Below are positions 1-11,629 of a stretch of DNA of 64,000 nucleotides, piece after piece. The stretch spans positions 16,549,001 through 16,613,000 of the forward strand of contig NC_079875.1 in assembly GCF_029227915.1 (NCBI RefSeq). The letters run 5' to 3'. This DNA comes from Hydractinia symbiolongicarpus. Its lineage: Eukaryota; Cnidaria; Hydrozoa; Anthoathecata; Hydractiniidae. The notes beneath the pieces were generated by a model. That model worked only from the letters and a program-made list of their open reading frames with translations. It was not told the origin of the DNA and did not search any database. Every line of letters starts with the position of its first letter. Within the stretch, counting starts at the first letter, position 1. The position numbers and the translations under genes were made by a program.

Positions 1-2080
1 GAACAATCGTAAGGTAACAAATGTAATCATTTCAATATCAATGAAGGCTATGAGAACTAAAATATCTTTCTCACTGTTCGACAGTACGATGTGTGGGAGG
101 TTTCAGGTGCCTACGTTTAAATTATTCTACGAACATTTAAACAAGACGTTTTAATGAACACGAATACAGCCTTAATAGTGTACTATTTTCTATGTTTTGT
201 TATCTTTCCACGTCCAATGTTTGTGTTTGTATGTGTGTTGATGTATTTAATTTAATGAAATAATGGTAGTCGTATTTAAAAAAACAGATGTAAGCATTTT
301 TTACCTTTTACAAATAAACTTATTAAATTATGCCATTGTAGGCATAATTAATAAATTTAATGATTTTAATAATTTGCATAAATTATACGCATGCTTTAAA
401 TACGGTAGCTTTTAAGAATGTTGAGAAGATCGAGACGGACGAAAGACATGTATAGAAGCAAGATTTAGCATCTTAGGTGCTTTCCCTTTCTTTCCAAACA
501 TTCTGCACTCCTTTTAGAATGTTTAGAAGGTCCTCTCAGTCTTCTCGGAAGGTTCAGTAGAGCTGAAACAAATGAAAATAAGTTGGTTGAGAAGTTTAGT
601 AGGCTTATAATGTGATGAAACGAATACAACTTTATTTACATTTTGCTGTGTTCATAACGAATGAATCACCTGTAGTGTTAAAATTAGTAACAACAGGAAA
701 TGGAAATTTTTACCGTTTATGTAAATTCTTCTCTACGAAAAACACGCTATTTTATGTCAGAATGGTTTTTTTTGTTTCCGGCTTGATATACTTAACTTTC
801 AGACAAATATTATCTCCTCATAATTCTTAATAGATTGTTAGCATGGCCTAATAAAATACAGTTTACTATAATTTGCTATAGCTAATTGCAAATCCTGGTG
901 CGTTTAACGGGTCTAAATTTGCTGTGAATGGATAAAAAAGTTCAATATGCTTGAAATGCAATAAGAAAGTAAAGTTCTAATCAATTTTTGTGAATCATAC
1001 AAATTTTCGTTTTTAGAACGAACAATCGAACTTTGACATATTTTTAGATTCTTAATTCTGACCCATTTCTTAGAGCAAATTCTAAACAGCAGTAGATCAT
1101 CATCTTAATGTTACACCCTCTTTTCTTTAGTTTCCTTAGCAGGTAGGTAGCTAGCTAGCGTTTTTTTTTTGATAAAAGTCTAATCAACTTTTAACTTTGA
1201 TTACTAAATTTCGTTTCGTCCCAAAGACAACGGATTGAAAACGTACACGATTTATTTTAGACAATTGTATATATTTTCAATAAGTTCTCTTTGTGATGTT
1301 ACATAATCGTACGTTTTTCTTCTTTAGATAAGATGTTTCTAACTATTACCAAGTTTTATACTCGACGTCAATAGTTATTATTTTTGTTCTATATCTTCCA
1401 AAATTGAAAGATATAGGACAAAAAAATTAAACTTACCTGGTGAAGGGAAAAGTTGACATACTTTGTTTAATAGATTATTTTTGAGAATATGAGTATAAAT
1501 ATGTAAAAAAAGAGACAGAGTTCTTCGCTTCGGTTATCTCTTTTCAGTTGATAAACAACTTGTTTCCGTTACATACGGCATATGGATATTAAATCGGGAG
1601 TAAATTACTTTAACAATAACAGCCCCGTACGACTTCAAAATAAGCAACAAATAAACCCGTTTTTTCGATTTTTTTTAATTTAACAAATTTTAGCGTAACA
1701 CAACGCTTTGGCAAAACACTGCATCAGACATAAGAAGGTGACCGGACTCATACAATCACTAGCACAAGCGTATTAAATTATAGGATAACACCAGATCGTA
1801 TGGTTGATACTCCTCATAGAAAAAGGTTAGACTCTGCCCAATTGTTTATTTGCAAAAAACACTTCTGGTATGATCAATTTTTGACATAGAAGGGGCTATT
1901 CCTCTGGTGCACAATGCACCAAATATTCCATTTTCCATTTCTTTGGTAATCTAAGGCAGTCAGCGTCGAATCGTCAGGAATTCTTTGAGGAGCAGTTCAC
2001 TTAGAGCATTGAAACCACTCTGAATAAAAAGGTGCTTATTGATTATGGGTTACTTACTAGCAGTAGTGCAGCAATGCGTA
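1..2080. other. Intergenic, no gene recognised
   Basis: AT-rich DNA with no open frame that looks coding. The only structure I could point to is a short near-perfect inverted repeat at 1381-1399 and 1406-1424 (about 17 of 19 positions pair, 6-nt loop), too tight to suggest a typical RNA gene. Confidence 0.6.
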
Positions 2081-2084
2081 ATTC

Positions 2085-2465
2085 CCAGTGGTCACATAAC
2101 GTTCTTATAACGTTAAATTAACGTTTTTATTTTGGTTGTAACGTTATATAACCAAATTTTAACGTTTTATTGACGTTGTTGTCTGTAACGTTTCTATAAT
2201 AACGTCAAATCTACGTTATTTTTTAAACATAATATAAATGTTCAAACCCATGACGTTATATCAACGTTAAAATAAAGTTTGCGTTAAATTACAACGACCG
2301 GTGTTGAAAAACGGCGACCAATTTCAACGTCATAAGAACGTTATGTGAAGGTTAAAAAAACGTTTGCGTTCAAAGACAACGACCGGTGTTTGAAAGACGG
2401 CGTCTAACTTTAATCTAAGCGTGAAAATGTAACCTTATATAAACGTTGTAATATTATTTGCGTTA
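2085..2465. repeat. ACGTT-rich degenerate repeat block
   Basis: The block is dense in TAACGTT / AACGTTA words in both orientations, roughly every 15-30 bases. Inside it a longer unit occurs twice, starting at 2281 and 2366 (period 85), sharing ACAACGACCGGTGTT and a following ACGGCG. It looks like a short non-autonomous element or a decayed satellite array. No coding frame is present. Confidence 0.6.
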
Positions 2466-3755
2466 CATTTTGTACAGTATGTGAATGATAGCTACCGGTC
2501 TGCTATTATCTTTGAAGCTAACATCTCTGACTGGTAAAATCGTATAAAAAATTATCACACAAAAGACCTTTTCATCACGGAAGTTTTCCTGTTGTCACAT
2601 TAGCAGTTACACATATAATGAAAATTAATTTCCGAGTAGTTTAAGATTTTCGTTCTAAAATATATCTTCGAAGGAGAGACACAAGTAAAGAAAAATTTTA
2701 ATACTGGCAAGTGGCACTTGAAGCTTTGTTCAAAAAGTAATTATAAATGTTACGTGCCTAGTTTGGTCACAACATAAATTGACGCGCAAGAGTTAACGAA
2801 CTTTTTATAATTTCAATTAACGCTCTTATCAGTAAGAATTTGAAATTATTCTTTGTATTTACTAAATTTGTTTATTTATCTATCTTTTGTATGTATTTTC
2901 TTCCTGCAAAAGAATTTCTGTGTTTTTGTTTACCTAGGTGTATTGATATTTTAATCATAATTTTTTTAATTCCGCAGCAAAGTTTTTGCTTTCCATGCAT
3001 ACCTTTTACAAATTAAAATCAATGAACTTTAACACATAAATGTTCCCTAACTTCTTTTGATATCTTTGGATCTGCAGAGTAGCAAATGCTACTATTATTT
3101 TGTCGTACAATATTTTGCATCATTTCTGAAACTAGTTCCACCAACAAAGCAACTTTAAATCTTAAGTGTCAAAGTGATTTAAACACAAGGTGGATACATA
3201 TAACTATCTAACCGCTGTTTCCTGTGCTTCTTTTGACAAAACTTTGTTAGGCTACACAAATAAAGCCAGAAACGGAAGGTAAGCCGTAGTATTTCCTTTT
3301 AATAAGCATTATGTTTAGTTTTCTGGCTTTCCTGTAAAGGTTAATGGTGTCGCTTCTTGTAAAAGTGAGTACAGGAAATTTTAATATTTAAAGATTTATT
3401 AATTTTTGCGCATTGAAGAAATCTATTTCGCGCGTATTTATTTTCATTCAACTACCCCCGAACAAATATAATCAGAATAGGTGTCCCAACTTTTATTTTC
3501 TCTATATATTATCACTACACGGCCAACATTTGAACAAATACGCGTGTGCTTATAAGAAACCTGAGACGAGCTACTATATTCCAATACACCAATCCGACAT
3601 TCGCGCCCCATTTGGTATTTAATGCGCGGTCAGGGGTCTAGGTCAAAGTTAGTGTACACAGGAATTTATTTTGGTGTACACTGAAAGAAGCCATTTTTGT
3701 TGCAATTAAGGTAATTTGGTGTATACACTTTGGTTTATTTTGTAGTAACAATAGT

Positions 3756-3925
3756 ATGGCTCCATCACAATGTGCTGTTGTCAAGTGTTTTAATAATAAA
3801 AGGAAACTTGAGGTTGAAGACACCTGCCAAAAATACTCCCTGGTTACCAAAGCCAAGTGATAGAGTCTGTTCACTTCATTTGTTGATGGGGAACCAACAC
3901 CTTCAAAATTTGTGAACAATGTTGT
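3756..3925 (+). pseudogene. Degraded THAP zinc-finger domain
   Basis: From the ATG at 3756 the frame reads MAPSQCAVVKCFNNKR, the start of a C2CH THAP finger (C-x4-C), and runs into a stop near 3860. Another frame over the same stretch then gives WLPKPSDRVCSLH, the THAP DRVCSLHF signature. A further single-base loss after that histidine separates it from the frame that would read GEPTPSKF. Two frameshifts in about 160 bases mean this copy is dead. It lies at the left end of the TIR element and would have been its DNA-binding domain. Confidence 0.6.
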
Positions 3926-4133
3926 TGCTTTTTTAAAAATAAAATAACAAGGAAAAAGTTTGTATATAGAAAACAAAGTAATTTAGGTATGTGACTCACC
4001 TGCCAAGATATTAGACCAAAACAGTGTTAGAATTTGGCACTTGCTAAAAATAATGTGATTTGTACATGTGTGGCTATAAAAATAACCGTTTTTATTTCTT
4101 CTTTTGGGCCATACTATGAGCTGTGAAATGAGG

Positions 4134-4878
4134 TTAAATAATGATCGTAAAACTTTGTGTTCCACGTTTACCAAAATCATCACAACTAAAAGATAATTTT
4201 TTTACTTTATCTGGTTTTACTTCCTTTCGGTTTGGAAGCCATTCACAACTTCCAGCTGTAGATAAAACATTTGTAAGCCTGACAGCTGACTCAATACGGA
4301 ATAACATGGCTGCGATGTGATTACACCAGCCTGACATACCCGGCATACAGGAACAATGGGCTGAAACAATGTTTGTTTTGTTCTTCCTGACACATATCCA
4401 ACGTTTATGTGGTGCATTATTTGTCCTTTCAGATTGTCTACAACAATGATGAATCAATGCTGTGGCAACTAACATCAGCAAGCCACCACCTATTAAAATA
4501 ACTGTAAGCTTTTGAGTTTTTGTAGTTGTTCAAATCCGCACTACTAAACTCAATGGGATTAAAAGCTAAGTAGTTGAAAATAGCAGGGTATGTTAATGCA
4601 AGGCCACTAAGTAATACCATCAGTTTCACAAATCCAACCAGGCGTTAAATAATTGGATCAGGCAGTAGTACCTCACCGTGTAGGAGTTTGGCTTGATATT
4701 CTTGCATCAATTGACCTTCTACCTCCTGTGCTGTTTTAACAAGTGGAACATTGGTCTCAGCAGCAACAAACACTCTAGCTACGAATTCAGCCTTTCTACC
4801 TCAAACCTTTAAACCACGAAACCTGAGGAACATCTTAAACTCATCCACATTCATTTTATTGACCATTTCGTATTCCAT
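4134..4878 (-). pseudogene. Broken SAP-SWIM zinc-finger gene
   Basis: Reading leftward from the ATG at 4878, the first part matches a SAP-like motif (MNVDEFKMFLRFRGLKV, then a TGA stop, then GRKAEFVARVFVAA). It continues as KTAQEVEGQLMQEYQAKLL and PDPII, followed by a TAA stop. The next piece (about 4480-4630) reads ALTYPAIFNYLAF and NYKNSKAYSYF. After one frameshift a SWIM finger follows: HCSCMPGMSGWCNHIAAMLF, the C-x-C-xn-C-x-H zinc pattern. This domain order is known from SWIM proteins that often also carry a YqaJ nuclease; no nuclease is seen here. Two stops and a frameshift make it a pseudogene. Confidence 0.6.
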
Positions 4879-5818
4879 GGCAAGTTATAACTTAAAATAA
4901 AAGCTACAAATAAAAATAACAACCACTCTTTGCAGCTTGAGCTTCAAAACTACCAAAGGCGCTAGAAATTTGTCTACACTAACTTCACAGACCCTTTTTC
5001 CCACACGGTCCCGGGAGATTTCGGATTGGTGTATAGCTTCAAGTTTCAGAAATATAACATAAATTCATAACCCCATATAAGTTAAAAATTACCAAATTTG
5101 CCAATATTTTTATTCTACCGACAAGTCGCTCACCTCTTTGCCTTAAAAATGAGAGGATACAAACGTTGGATGCTTTCAGTTAATGTAACTATGGTGAAAA
5201 TTGTTATTCAAAGAAGAATAAATTGTAAATTTCCTTTGTATATATTTACTTTATAAACTTAACAGGATTTCCATAACTTACTAAGCAAAGTGTTTTCAAT
5301 GATAAATTAAGATGCACTATTTTTACAGTTGATTGACATTGAATTTTGTTTAACGCTTTTAAGACCGGCCTTTAGGGAATCTCTGAGAAGCCGGGGGGTT
5401 GGGGGTGAGCTTAAAAAGCCTCCCTCCCTCCAAAAGAAGGAAGCGGATATTGTATTGCTACAAAACTTGGCGAGAGTGTTTTTTAGCACATTAGGGGACA
5501 ATTAGGATCATCTGTTCAAAAAAGACATCATCATACATTTCAGAACCAAAAAAGTCAAATCGATAAAGGGTAAAATTTGAAATTAGAGACTTTGTTTTAA
5601 GCGTTTTAGGTGTATGAAAAGTCACCAAATTCTAGCGTCTAAAACGGTATGCTTTGAAACTTATTACAAAAAAGGACGTGATGTGGCCGGGGAAAAGCTG
5701 TTAGAGCTCTTCCCTCACCGCAGTCTGAATAGAGTTAAAACTGAATATATCATATCTATATTGTTTGATTATTTTTTATTTCTTTATATAATTGATTAGT
5801 TACACATTTTGAGAAATC

Positions 5819-6562
5819 CTAATCATTTATTGGTTCAGCTTTGTGCACAACGGTGTGAGTATCCATGGCATGCACTCCATTTATTTTGCATGTTATATCA
5901 CCACTGGTTTTTGGAACAAGATCTTCTATTGTCGAAAACCAAAAATAATGACCTTTCACACGATCAGGAAAATTAGCACCCATCATTCCACGTACAGATA
6001 TTGGCATGTTGTAGGTTATTGTCTCCTCTCTCATAGTAGCTACCATATCTACCTTAACTTTCGATCGCGCCTTGACCGGAACACTAATTGTCGATGTTAC
6101 TGACTTTTCTACAGAGTGACTTCCTGATGTACCAGCAGTAACGTCGATCTTAAATGACGTTCCAAAGGTAAAGACTCCTTCTACGCCTATTTTCGTGTCG
6201 AAACTCATCCCAGTTGTTATGGATGCATTCCACCCAGTTGTATCTGTCCACTTGCCAGTAACGCTTAGCTGCACTGTAGCATCAGTGTCCCCATGATTAT
6301 ACGCAGTGTTTGAACCAAGAACAGCTGTGTTTGGTTTTGGTGAATCCCTGCTGATGATTTCTTCTCCTTCCACATTCTTGTAGCACCAATGCCCATACTG
6401 CTCAGTAATAGGAGGCTTGACAGCGCTATAATAAGTTTCATTGTTTAATGCTATTCCATCAGGTTTCTCTCCAAATATCTTTTTGAAGCTTTCTCTTACA
6501 GAGTTGGGGTTAGCATCCAGCCCTTCTAGATCAGAAAACTTTAGGTATTCTTTCACCACCAT
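5819..6562 (-). CDS. Aerolysin-like (hydralysin-type) pore-forming protein
   Basis: A single uninterrupted coding exon gives 247 residues, about 27 kDa. I place it in the aerolysin/ETX-MTX2 fold, closest in style to the hydralysins of Hydra: an N-terminal part (about 1-95) with aromatic and cysteine residues (YGHWCYKN near 56), then a Ser/Thr-rich alternating-polarity stretch (about 97-170), which in this fold supplies the long beta strands and the membrane-inserting hairpin. No signal peptide is visible, as is reported for hydralysins. The family forms beta-barrel pores after oligomerising on target membranes. The frame appears intact. An acceptor-like TTTACTTTTAG just before the ATG suggests a 5'UTR intron. 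AATAAA occurs shortly after the stop. Family assignment is from pattern, not a search; target and tissue are unknown. Confidence 0.75.
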   Translation of the reverse strand: MVVKEYLKFSDLEGLDANPNSVRESFKKIFGEKPDGIALNNETYYSAVKPPITEQYGHWCYKNVEGEEIISRDSPKPNTAVLGSNTAYNHGDTDATVQLSVTGKWTDTTGWNASITTGMSFDTKIGVEGVFTFGTSFKIDVTAGTSGSHSVEKSVTSTISVPVKARSKVKVDMVATMREETITYNMPISVRGMMGANFPDRVKGHYFWFSTIEDLVPKTSGDITCKINGVHAMDTHTVVHKAEPIND

Positions 6563-6569
6563 GATATTC

Positions 6570-6676
6570 TAAAAGTAAATATTTAAGAACACGTCATAAA
6601 AGTTTTTGCTTCGCAAAATACTAACAAACTTCAGTGCTTTTTTACTTGCATCATGGTATAAAGACTGCTTTCTTAC
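6570..6676 (-). other. Probable 5'UTR intron of the aerolysin-like gene
   Basis: On the minus strand a good donor (GAAG then GTAAGA, boundary at 6677/6676) is followed about 100 bases later by TTTACTTTTAG (boundary 6570/6569), seven bases before the start codon. This fits a small leader intron. The upstream UTR exon would begin somewhere beyond 6677; its start cannot be seen. Confidence 0.45.
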
Positions 6677-6779
6677 CTTCAATTGTGTTTTAGTTTCTCC
6701 CTTACTTTCATCTGCACTGAAATTGCAAATCCTTCAGAATTTATAAGATCACAAATGTTACAATTAGCCTTTGTATTCA

Positions 6780-9040
6780 CCGCAAAAGACCGGAAAAGTA
6801 CGTAATATGCAACAAACCAATTAACTTGATCATTACTCAATTTTTAAATACTTAATAATACCATTCATTTATTCTCGTGCGTTCCTGTAGATGAGAATAA
6901 ATATGGATAACTATTAATGACCTATTAAACGCCTTCTTCCCAATAATCGCTCATACTCTCAAATGTGCCCAGCGTAAACCCATATTTAGCCACAAATCGG
7001 TCAATTAATCGACTCTTTCCTAACAAACATCGGGGACAAAAGTATTTTATGTTTTTCTATAAAACCCTATAGCCATTTACAGTATTCAAGAATATCAATA
7101 ACACGGTTGTCGTGACAAAACCTAAAGTCATTCATACCTTAATGGGATACTTTGGTCATTCTTAATGATGAAATAATTATGATTCGATCTAAAAGGAATA
7201 AAAACTGTTTTCCAAAGAGGAAAATTTCGAGCAGTGTTTGTGACTGTAATTTGTTACTTTCGTTAGTAATTTTAGCCCTTTTTTCCGCCTGTCACGCAAA
7301 AGAATTTTCTCGTAAAATCCCTACGGGAGCCTAAAATCCTTACGGGAAAAAAAAGCCAACATTTAAATGCTAATACTTAATCAGTGAACTAATGAAATAA
7401 TAAACTACTTGAAACCTTGGACTTGCTAAGTGTCGTGGCTACTAGAACTCAGTGCAAGATCAAGGTTTATCAATTACATCGTTTTTAATGTCAGGGTATT
7501 TACCTGCGTAGAATTTAAATTGATGTTTATAGTCTGTCCGCTACAATCAACTTCCAGAGTTCTTAATCAGATTTGCAATAACGACTAAATAGTATGCCGA
7601 AATCATTTTTATTTAACAGTTAAGGAGTACGCAGCAAATATTCAACGAAACTTGAGAAGATCTTTGAACGTCCTAAAATTTCATGTTTAGCAATCATCAT
7701 TAATACATGGGCGGAAAAAGTCAACGAAAAAATCTTCAACGGAAAAATATTAATTTTGGAATCTGGCAAGCAGGATATAACTAATTTTTTTAAGCTTTGA
7801 CCAGAGTAAACAACAAAAATTCCTACAAAGATACATTAAGTATAGAAGACTTCAAGGATTTTTCAAACATTATAAAGATTTCAGTAAATGCGGGTTCTTC
7901 GTTTTAGTCCTAAAACAATGTGAAATTTTAACTTAAAACAGCTGCATAAATCTTTCTATAGCTTTCATTTGATTAAACTTTGGCTAAAATCTTATAGCTA
8001 ATTCCCTATGCTTTTTTTGCTCTGATATAAGTCTGATCTACAACTTACCACAATTCAGAGAATTTCGCTGTTGAATAATAATATCAGCAAATTAAATGAG
8101 TATATTTTTCGTGTTGACATTATTGTAGATAGACATTTTTTGTTGCTGAATAGAACTAAAAAAATTTTCCATTAAATAATGAGCATATATTTTCTTTAAA
8201 CAAGTAACATATAATGTTTCGTTGCTACATTTGGAAGTAACTTTTGTAACCATATGTTAGTATATGTTATATTCTAATTAACTACCTACTTAACCCCGAA
8301 CAACGCCAGGTGGAAACCAAGCTTGATTTTGAATATTTACCTGTTTTTACTCGTTCAGATTTGCTGCATTGATAATTCGCAAAAAAAACATTGTATGATC
8401 TAAAAATATGTGTAATTGTATATAATAAATAGTAAAGAAGGGGACGTTCTTTAATTCAAATTTTAGGTATTACCAGGTCTAAAAGCCTAAAATCATCTTG
8501 TTAGTGATGGTAAAAGCTCAGACCGTGCTTCTTCATACTTACTTTGCGAAAATATTCACAAAGTGTATTGAAGTTTTCGTCTACTAAAAGAATGGATTGA
8601 AGTACCTACAACTCTAGTTACCGATAAGATTTATTTATATCCGCGCATTATAAAGTTAGTCGACAAATAAAAAAAAGATCATTTCAATGTTGAAATTTAT
8701 ATTCTCAAATTATATCAGGGAGTATGTTTACTCATTAAGAACTTTGTAGGTTGGTGACTTTCATCAAAATAAAATAATGTACTGGGAACGAGGTTGATAG
8801 CTAGCTAACATATTGTTCCTTGCTGACCTTAAGTGCAAAACATTTGCCAGACTTTTGGCGGTCAAACTCTTGGAAAAAGAAAATGAAATAGATACATATT
8901 TACAACGAGATTAACCCAAGTCACAATGATGGACCAATTTGACCACTTTGAGAACATGTTAGCTTTAGCTAGATTCACAAAAATCTGCACAAAAGATCAA
9001 ACCTAGCCATATATATAGAACTATACTAACAGCAAAATTA
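6780..9040. other. Intergenic, no gene recognised
   Basis: AT-rich DNA with only short chance frames. A small imperfect direct repeat (CCCTACGGG / CCTTACGGG) occurs around 7317-7345. I see nothing else. Confidence 0.5.
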
Positions 9041-9049
9041 TTTATTATG

Positions 9050-9545
9050 AGATTTTTTCACATGATAGTATCCAGACCAAGATGTATTAAATCTTTTTTC
9101 GCAATGTGGACAACTCCAGCTTACAGAAGAGTGCATCGTTTTCTTATGTCTTGCTGCATCCCGCTTCAATTTGAATCGTTTTAAAATGCTGGCTACACTG
9201 GACACATAAAAATGGTTTCCCCAGAACGCTTAGAGAACCGTCAGTTTTGTATTTTGAAGAAAATTAGGCTGTCTGGTAAATGTTGCAGAACAAATATGAC
9301 ACTTTAATATCCGTGATTACATCTGTTATGGTCTTCTAAAGCCACTTTTCCACTCATTTTAATTCTACAAACTTTGCAAATAAAACTCTCAGAATTTATT
9401 GAAAATTCTGTAATTGATCTTTCAATGTTATGCTCCTTTACGAGGTCTAACCCAGATTTACTGCCACAAGTCTTATCACAGTGATTGCATTTTAACTTTT
9501 TAAGGTCGTGCTTAAAAGTATGGTGTTTAGCTGAACAAAGTTTTC
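9050..9545 (-). pseudogene. Degraded C2H2 zinc-finger relic
   Basis: Reading leftward from about 9545 the frame gives CNHCDKTCGSKSGLDLVKEH and then CKVCRIKMSGKVALEDH, both C2H2-like, ending at a TAA. In shifted frames there follow KCHICSATFTRQPNFLQ, then KPFLCVQCSQHFK, RFKLKRDAARHKKTMH and SCPHCEKRFNTSW. At least two frameshifts and stops separate these four or five fingers. It is the remnant of a poly-zinc-finger gene or of a retrocopy; no parent can be named. Confidence 0.6.
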
Positions 9546-10357
9546 TATGTAAAAAGATAAATTATTTCTTATTATTTATGTCTTGTTGATAAAAGTTCTT
9601 GACAGTTACTACTTACATTGAGCAATAATTTAATTGTTTGTAGTACTAATTTATAATTTCTTTTCTAGTCGAATCTGTTTTCCCTATTTTTTCCTATATT
9701 GTTTGACAAGTTTATTCAATATTGTTCCTAGTATTTATTTATTTGTGATTATACAATTAATGTTGATTTTAATATTAAGCAGTATATTGGATGAGATGGA
9801 ATCAAATATCAAATACATACAGTCTAGTAAACATTTTTCCCGCCGCTTTCCTTTGTCAAGTTTTTCATAATTAATTGAATTGTTTTTCTAACAGCTAATT
9901 AAGAAGATGAAGGAGTGTATCAAATATGTATAATGTTTGACAGAGCAATTTACTTATGGGTGGATGATAAATAATATTATTATATACCCGTAAGCAAAAA
10001 CAGCCATTGAATAAATAATCGTATTCCACCCGTATTATTCAATGCTTGTGACGTAACAATAGTTTTGACAAAACATTCGTAAACGCATGTTTTGATTTTA
10101 TCCTTTCCGCCTCATTAATTTTTATCGTAATTAACTGTGATTGGTTGTTTCTTAGTGGTCCGTTTTCTGATTGGTCGATTTCCAAACACGTGAAATGGCG
10201 GGAACTTTTTTGTCGAGAAAATTCTTTTTACAAAAACATCGATTTCACAAAAAAATGTTTCGATCTACACTATAAAATGAAACGAAAACAAAACAAACAC
10301 AAAACAAAATAAGTAATATTAATTATAACAATCTCTTTTGGGTATATAATAAAACAT

Positions 10358-10493
10358 ATATACAATAGGTAAACATAGGTTATTGGATTTATTAACCCTC
10401 GGTGATATTATATTCAACTCCGCTGCGCGTCGTTGAATATAAATAACCTCGGGTTAATAAATCTCAATAACCTATGTTTACCTATTGTATATC
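10358..10493. repeat. Long palindrome, fold-back element
   Basis: Two arms of about 60 bases face each other around the GC-rich loop TCCGCTGCGCGTC. The outer words are ATACAATAGGTAAACATAGG and its complement, the inner ones AATAACCTCGGGTTAATAA-like. A few mismatches occur. It has the shape of a palindromic MITE and no coding content. Confidence 0.7.
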
Positions 10494-10944
10494 TACTTAA
10501 TATATTGTTCCTCTACTAATTTATAAATTTGTATTTATACAATTTCGTTCTTATTTTTTTATTTGTATATTGTTGAGAAATTAATATTTAAAAGTTAAAA
10601 TACATTTTTTCTTGTAATCCTGTACGCAAAAGATACGGAAAACATGCCCATTTAAAACGTAGATATTAGCTTTGTAGCTGCGCTAGTCTAGCACCCTAAA
10701 TGGTGCTACGTCGCTTAGCACCTTTGCAGTATATATGAAAAATACGCTATTTAGGGAGTGCGCACAACGACTTTTCTGCAGCACCTTAAATGGTGTTAGA
10801 ATGGCATTTCTAAAGCTGTCAGTGTAGTAATTATCGCAGAAAAAGATACGAAATAAATTTATGGATTGATGTTTTTTAATGAGATGATAACAATAATGTC
10901 TTTAAATTTTGCAGACGATCTTTGTTTAGCGATGACTTCGATGC

Positions 10945-11236
10945 TTATGATTGACATCTTAAGTGGTTTCCTAGTTGAACGACTGATACCTGCGCAAGTT
11001 CCTTAGCTCTAAGGAGAGCTTTTAATGTAATACGGCTACCCTTCGCTGGATCCTTAGTGGTTGCAGTACCATCAGGGACTGGGCAGGCCATGCTGGAAAA
11101 ATATTCGCATTTTGGTTTTCTCAACGCACTAAATCATCCTGATGATATGTTTATTTCTTAATTGCTGCGTCAATTCTTTTTGTTGTAGTGCACAAACTTG
11201 ATTTTGAATCGTCTTAAAGCCAAATTTCATCGTCAT
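10945..11236 (-). pseudogene. Unrecognised coding-like remnant
   Basis: Two short minus-strand frames look like protein rather than noise. One (11129-11236) reads MTMKFGFKTIQNQVCALQQK and ends at TAG. The other (10945-11091) reads MACPVPDGTATTKDPAKGSR, continues with ITLKALLRAKELAQ and ends at TAA. They lie close together but in different frames, so they may be parts of one decayed gene or transposon. I do not recognise the family. Confidence 0.3.
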
Positions 11237-11431
11237 GCAGTGGTGATCATATTATTCCTTACCTAAATCAATAGGAAGTAAATGCACTTGAAAATCCCCG
11301 ACCAGTATATTCCAAACTTTGTATCATTCTAGGCATCTTAGTAATAAATTTTGAAATTAAAATAATTTTAGATCTGTGCGTGCTTTAAGCCAAATTTACG
11401 GTTTAATTGCAGAAATTTTACTGAAACTTAG

Positions 11432-11596
11432 GAGGTTGAAGGAGCTGCAACTTATTCAGACAAACAGAAAATGCGAGAAAAGTTTCTTCGTGGTGCTCCA
11501 CCCGAAAGTGAAACACAGCTTGCCCGTATTAAAGCGCTTAACTCAGTGTTTAGTCTGAGTCAACCAGCTTATTTATATAAAAATTCATATAGCTAA
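11432..11596 (+). other. Possible orphan exon or coding remnant
   Basis: After an acceptor-like ACTGAAACTTAG the plus strand carries 54 codons, starting EVEGAATYSDKQKMREKFL and ending in TAA. Composition is protein-like, but no donor exon or partner is visible and I do not recognise it. It lies just past the 3' end of the sodium-channel gene, on the opposite strand. Confidence 0.25.
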
Positions 11597-11629
11597 ATTA
11601 TAATATTAGTAATTTTAAAAAAAATATAT

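Larger units (their letters stand above)
3584..5034. mobile_element. TIR DNA transposon with THAP and SAP-SWIM relics
   Basis: A perfect 14-bp inverted repeat, ATACACCAATCCGA at 3584-3597 and its complement at 5021-5034, bounds the element. The similarity continues inward with gaps for about 60-70 bases: both ends carry a GGGTCT word followed by AAGTTAGTGTA. Inside are a broken THAP finger reading right and a broken SAP-SWIM gene reading left. If the TIR proper starts at CACC, both ends abut a TA dinucleotide, which would fit a TA target duplication, but this is not certain. No intact transposase remains. THAP fingers are typical of P and Kolobok-type transposases; the superfamily is unassigned. 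Confidence 0.6.

Noticed and set aside
5307-5501. Minus-strand open frame over a GC-rich block
   Set aside because: The frame is made of low-complexity CCTCCC/GGGGTTGGGGG sequence with no protein signature.
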